From Anaerolineales bacterium UBA6055 (GTDB lineage Bacteria > Chloroflexota > Anaerolineae > Aggregatilineales > Phototrophicaceae), in assembly GCA_002428985.1 (NCBI GenBank), contig DIYL01000053.1, positions 455,507 to 519,506 of the forward strand: a stretch of 64,000 nucleotides of DNA. Direction: 5' to 3'. Position 1 is the stretch's first letter; each line of letters opens with the position of its first letter. The notes below the pieces were generated by a model, which ran no database searches, was not told the DNA's origin, and was given only the letters and a program-made list of their open reading frames with translations. The translations under genes and the position numbers were made by a program. Below are positions 60,942 through 64,000 of this stretch, piece after piece.

Positions 60942-61779
60942 GTGAAAGCCAAAGAAAAGCGAGCACCTAAAACATGGAAACGCAAACTTTTATTCTTTTT
61001 GATATTCATCATAATCATGTCGATGGGAATAATTCTGTTATTGCATCATAGTCTCATGCCTAGAAAAAACTGTGGGTTTTCACGAAATGTAAACAGCACC
61101 CATTCATTAACTGATATAACCGAACCAATCACATCTGGTAACATGCAAAATCTAACAATTTTAATGAGTTACCCTCATGTTGGACTTAGCGGGAGAGAAG
61201 GTAACGGTGTATTTGGAGCGTTCTTATCTGAGGATAATCAGATACTCATAGTCACGGGCTATCCATTTACTTATCCAACACAAACTCTACATATTGGCAA
61301 GACAACAGCGACTTGGGAACTAAATAAAGATAAAGAAGATAAACCATTTTGTTATCTGTATGTTGGTCATATGGGGTCAGTCAATCGCGAAGCTATCGCC
61401 ATTAGTCCAGACAATAGATTTGTCTTGATTGAACAGCACTATCATCAAGCAAATTGCAAAGATTTAGCTTGTATCTTTGTCTATGATAGAGAATTTAACG
61501 TAGAAATTCCATATCTTGAGTTTGACCATTATGCCTTTAAGGTTGAGCAATCATTACGGATATATTCGTAAAACAATTCCACGTACGCCTTTTTGCCTTG
61601 ACAATTTTGAAAATCCTGAGCTATTTCAGTTTCTGTCCAATCAACTAGATGCAGATAATGAGTGTATTCGTTCTATCAGTTTGAGTTCTGATGAAAGATT
61701 TGTAGCTGTCTTGCTTGCAGTTAAAGCCGATGGTTACTATCAAAGCGGACGTATTGAGATATGGGGAATAGTCGATTAA
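60942..61779 (+). pseudogene. Membrane-anchored beta-propeller-like gene, apparently frameshifted
   Basis: The first frame (GTG 60942 to TAA 61569-61571) encodes about 209 residues: a basic N-terminus, a membrane anchor (about residues 14-34), then repeated units with AIAISPDNRFVLIEQHY. The second frame (to 61779) continues with similar units, SISLSSDERFVAVLLAV, but has no ribosome site and overlaps the first by 56 bp. This fits one propeller gene with a single base shift near 61540-61572. It may be a true inactivating mutation, a sequencing error, or programmed frameshifting. It is related in style to the secreted propeller at 9.6-11 kb. Confidence 0.6.
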
Positions 61780-61781
61780 TC

Positions 61782-61813
61782 CCCTTCGTGTTCTTCGCGT
61801 CTTCGTGGTTAAA
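61782..61813. repeat. CTTCGTG-type tandem repeat module
   Basis: Three adjacent degenerate units CTTCGTGTT, CTTCGCGT and CTTCGTGGTT lie between the propeller gene and the convergent SDR gene. Short CTTCGYGT modules of this kind recur between genes in many genomes. Only one copy was seen in this window. Confidence 0.4.
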
Positions 61814-61814
61814 C

Positions 61815-62555
61815 CTATTGCGAATCTCTGCGCATCAAACTAAAACTCTGGCCAGTCGGACCTTGTAGCGGTTGAGTTGCGATAAATACTGCCAGCGGTA
61901 CAACATCCTTGGGCGATTTGACCCACTCAACATTTAACGGTGAATCGTCAGGGCGCGGTGCATCCGGCACAATATCCGTATCGACCATTCCCGGAATCAA
62001 CTCGTTGACACAGATGTTATCCTCGCGTAATTCTTTCGCTAAAGATCGCACCAACATCCATGCCCCTGCTTTGGAGGCACTATAAGCCGAATGCGTACTA
62101 TCGCCAACCCGATGACCCAAGCCCGACCCCATTAAAATAATATGTCCACCACCACTGGCTTTTAAATGTGGAATCGCATATTTTGCGGTGTAATACACCC
62201 CCATCAAATTGACTTGTATCGTGAATGCCCACTGGTCAATGTCACTATCTTCGACCGATGCCCGCGAAAAATTTCCACCTGCATTAGCAATCACAACATC
62301 AACCCGACCGTATGCCGAGATCGTTTCATCGTAGAGTTTCTGTATATCATCGGGTTTGGTCACATCGGCTTGGACAGCAATCGCACCTTTTCCTTTTTCT
62401 CGAATTAGCGCGACCGTATCATCTAGTTGTGTTTGTGTCCGTGCCGAACAGACCACTTTTGCGCCATGTTCAGCAAAACCAATCGCAAGTCCACGCCCGA
62501 TACCGCGTCCAGCCCCTGTAATAACGACTACTTTTCCATCCAATTGATCACCCAT
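61815..62555 (-). CDS. Short-chain dehydrogenase/reductase
   Basis: The 246-residue SDR has TGAGRGIG near residue 13 (cofactor loop TGxxxGxG), NAGG near residue 92, the catalytic Ser in ILMGSGLGHR, and Tyr/Lys in HSAYSASKAGAW (about 158-162). An Arg in the SARTQTQL segment after the second beta strand suggests NADPH preference. It oxidises or reduces an alcohol or ketone; substrate unknown. The start is placed at ATG 62555 because the ribosome site AGGGA is too close to the two ATGs before it. It lies 12 bp after murJ. Confidence 0.9.
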   Translation of the reverse strand: MGDQLDGKVVVITGAGRGIGRGLAIGFAEHGAKVVCSARTQTQLDDTVALIREKGKGAIAVQADVTKPDDIQKLYDETISAYGRVDVVIANAGGNFSRASVEDSDIDQWAFTIQVNLMGVYYTAKYAIPHLKASGGGHIILMGSGLGHRVGDSTHSAYSASKAGAWMLVRSLAKELREDNICVNELIPGMVDTDIVPDAPRPDDSPLNVEWVKSPKDVVPLAVFIATQPLQGPTGQSFSLMRRDSQ

Positions 62556-62567
62556 CATCATTCCCTA

Positions 62568-64000
62568 TCACCTCACTAATCGTAACCTGCGTCGTACAAT
62601 TGGATTCAATAACCCACGTGTCTCGCCAAGATTCAACAGATAGCCTAATCCAAAGAACACTATCGCCCCAACAATTCCACCAACAATCGCCACGATCAAT
62701 CCGCCAGATACCATAACTTGTGTCACAGCAAATAAGCTTGCCCCCATAATCAAAGATGCAATAGCCGTCCCACCAGCACTCCGTAAAATCACGCTGTCAT
62801 TAATGCCAGCAATCGTACCTTGCCCACCAATTCGACGACGTATCAACCACCATAGAACCATAGATTCGATGACTGTCGTGGATGCATTGGCTAATGCCAA
62901 ACCCGCAAACGGACCACGGGCTAAGTTACCAGGTTCGCCGATAAATTGGATGAATATCAAATTGAGGATGATATTGCTGATCATCGCGCCTATCCCGATG
63001 GTCACAACCGTCCACGTATCTTCCATGGCGTAAAATGCACGGGAAAGCACTTCTAATAATGTAAAGCCCGCAATGCCAGTCGCATAAAACCCGAGTGCCC
63101 ATGCCGCCGCCTGTGTACTTTCAGCAGTCCATTCACCCCGCTCAAATATACTGACAATCGGCTCACCCAATAGAATAAAGACAACTGTTGCTGGAAGTGA
63201 TAAATACAAGACATTGCGCATCGCTTGTGAAAGCCGATCTTTAAAGCCATCATAATCTTGCTCTGCCCATAATGCGGATAAAGTTGGGAACACCGCAGAC
63301 CCAACACTCTGCCCGATGATACCCAATGCGAAGAACATCAATGTAAATGCCGTATTTAACGCGACCAGACTGCCTTCCATCATATTGCTGGCAAGGTTAA
63401 TGTTGACGAGAAAATTGATCTGTACTACAGCCAGACCCAATACACGCGGTCCCATCAGTTTAAGGACTTCGGCAACACCTTGTAATTGCCATGCCAACAA
63501 CGGACGCAATCGAGCACGAATTTTTCGGAGTCCGGGCAATTGCACAATCAGATGTAATAAGGCACTCAATACCGCACCATATGCCAACCCCATTACATTT
63601 GATTCAGCCACTTGTCCCACATTTGGGTGTGGTGCAAGCAGTGGCGCAATCAATAATGCCCCAACCATAATCCCGATGTTATTCATGCTAATGGCAATCG
63701 ACGGCAACAAAAACGAGGAATGTGACTGCAAGATACCCATCACAAGCCCACTAATACTGAAGATAAACGGTGTAACCATCATCAACCGTACCATATCGAC
63801 CGTCAGTTGTTGCTCTTCTGGAGAGCGTCCGGGCAAGAGTACAATGCTGACTAATTGCGGAGCAAATATCGCAACAACCACACCCAATATCGCCGCCGAT
63901 ATACTGGCTAATGTCATCACTGCACTCGCCAATTGCCACGCATGGTCAGGGTCTTGTTCACGATATTTTGCGTAAATCGGGATAAAGGATGAGCCAAGCG
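62568..64000 (-). CDS. murJ: Lipid II flippase MurJ, N-terminus cut off by the window edge
   Basis: The frame continues to the right edge without a start codon (first codons encode GSSFIPIYAKYREQD), so about 50 N-terminal residues are missing. At least 477 residues remain with about 13 hydrophobic helices, and the MurJ/MOP pattern SSFIPIYAK, FERGEWTAEST (about residue 280), GFYATGIAGFTLLEVLSRAFYAM and a C-terminal GLGYLLNLGETRGLL. It flips lipid II across the cytoplasmic membrane for peptidoglycan synthesis. The SDR gene lies directly downstream on the same strand. Confidence 0.88.
   Translation of the reverse strand, partial: LGSSFIPIYAKYREQDPDHAWQLASAVMTLASISAAILGVVVAIFAPQLVSIVLLPGRSPEEQQLTVDMVRLMMVTPFIFSISGLVMGILQSHSSFLLPSIAISMNNIGIMVGALLIAPLLAPHPNVGQVAESNVMGLAYGAVLSALLHLIVQLPGLRKIRARLRPLLAWQLQGVAEVLKLMGPRVLGLAVVQINFLVNINLASNMMEGSLVALNTAFTLMFFALGIIGQSVGSAVFPTLSALWAEQDYDGFKDRLSQAMRNVLYLSLPATVVFILLGEPIVSIFERGEWTAESTQAAAWALGFYATGIAGFTLLEVLSRAFYAMEDTWTVVTIGIGAMISNIILNLIFIQFIGEPGNLARGPFAGLALANASTTVIESMVLWWLIRRRIGGQGTIAGINDSVILRSAGGTAIASLIMGASLFAVTQVMVSGGLIVAIVGGIVGAIVFFGLGYLLNLGETRGLLNPIVRRRLRLVR

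Noticed and set aside
63316..63975. 219-residue open frame on the plus strand inside murJ
   Set aside because: It is opposite a well-supported MurJ frame, and its Asn/Thr/Pro/Cys-rich product has no recognisable fold.
1..64000. CRISPR array, insertion sequences, prophage genes or rRNA
   Set aside because: No regularly spaced repeats, transposase or integrase motifs, phage structural genes or rRNA sequence were seen.

Overview
The window is a 64 kb stretch of ordinary, gene-dense bacterial chromosome with moderate GC. It has no insertion sequence, prophage, CRISPR array or rRNA. Gene families and gene neighbourhoods suggest a Chloroflexota bacterium, possibly Anaerolineae-like: ArsA ATPases with an HSP20-like tail, AarF/UbiB kinases, secreted beta-propeller proteins, a cytochrome bc complex with its own multihaem cytochromes, and SpoIIAA-like paralogues. 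This assignment is inference from family resemblance and was not tested by a search.

Layout. 1-9.6 kb: a cut-off sensor kinase, tRNA-Ser(CGA), two probable unlisted micro-proteins, a Met-rich secreted protein, LOG-like, DUF1684 and Uma2 proteins, an orphan solute-binding protein, a YghO-like protein, tRNA-Asn, CoaX and a GNAT protein. 9.6-21.6 kb: mixed metabolism (AbgB-like amidohydrolase, dienelactone-hydrolase-like protein, glutamate dehydrogenase, P450, a uracil-DNA glycosylase without Fe-S cysteines) and three tandem SpoIIAA-like paralogues. 21.8-28.4 kb: ArsA/Get3-like ATPase with an ABC1 kinase and a Nudix protein, a cysteine hydrolase with a GNAT protein, and an enolase-superfamily enzyme.

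28.4-47 kb is the respiratory core. A single minus-strand operon (ccmE-F-H-G-ccmI-like-cytochrome-ccmA-B-C-membrane protein) encodes system I cytochrome c maturation. It is followed by an ECF sigma factor with an SRPBCC partner, an octahaem cytochrome with an 8-helix membrane partner, small membrane proteins, a monohaem cytochrome, and a Rieske/cytochrome b/dihaem cytochrome c operon with a strong promoter and a clear terminator. The ccm proteins would assemble the c-haems of the neighbouring cytochromes. Crp/Fnr-like half-palindromes lie near both operons.

47-64 kb: CorA, RNase D, DUF3179, Nudix, a PAS kinase, AlkC-like DNA alkylation repair preceded by a structured leader or small RNA, OsmC, an ArsR-SRPBCC-VOC operon under a double operator, a TIM-barrel isomerase, BioY, XseAB, an rRNA methyltransferase preceded by a cluster of palindromic ATCCCAA elements, a frameshifted beta-propeller gene, an SDR and MurJ (cut off).

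The most unusual items are the structured RNA at 52.87-53.05 kb, the palindrome cluster at 59.57-59.64 kb, several enzymes or maturation factors with key residues replaced (CcmE, uracil-DNA glycosylase, dienelactone hydrolase, a cytochrome with CxxCD), and a possible CcmD-like fusion at the end of the ccm operon.
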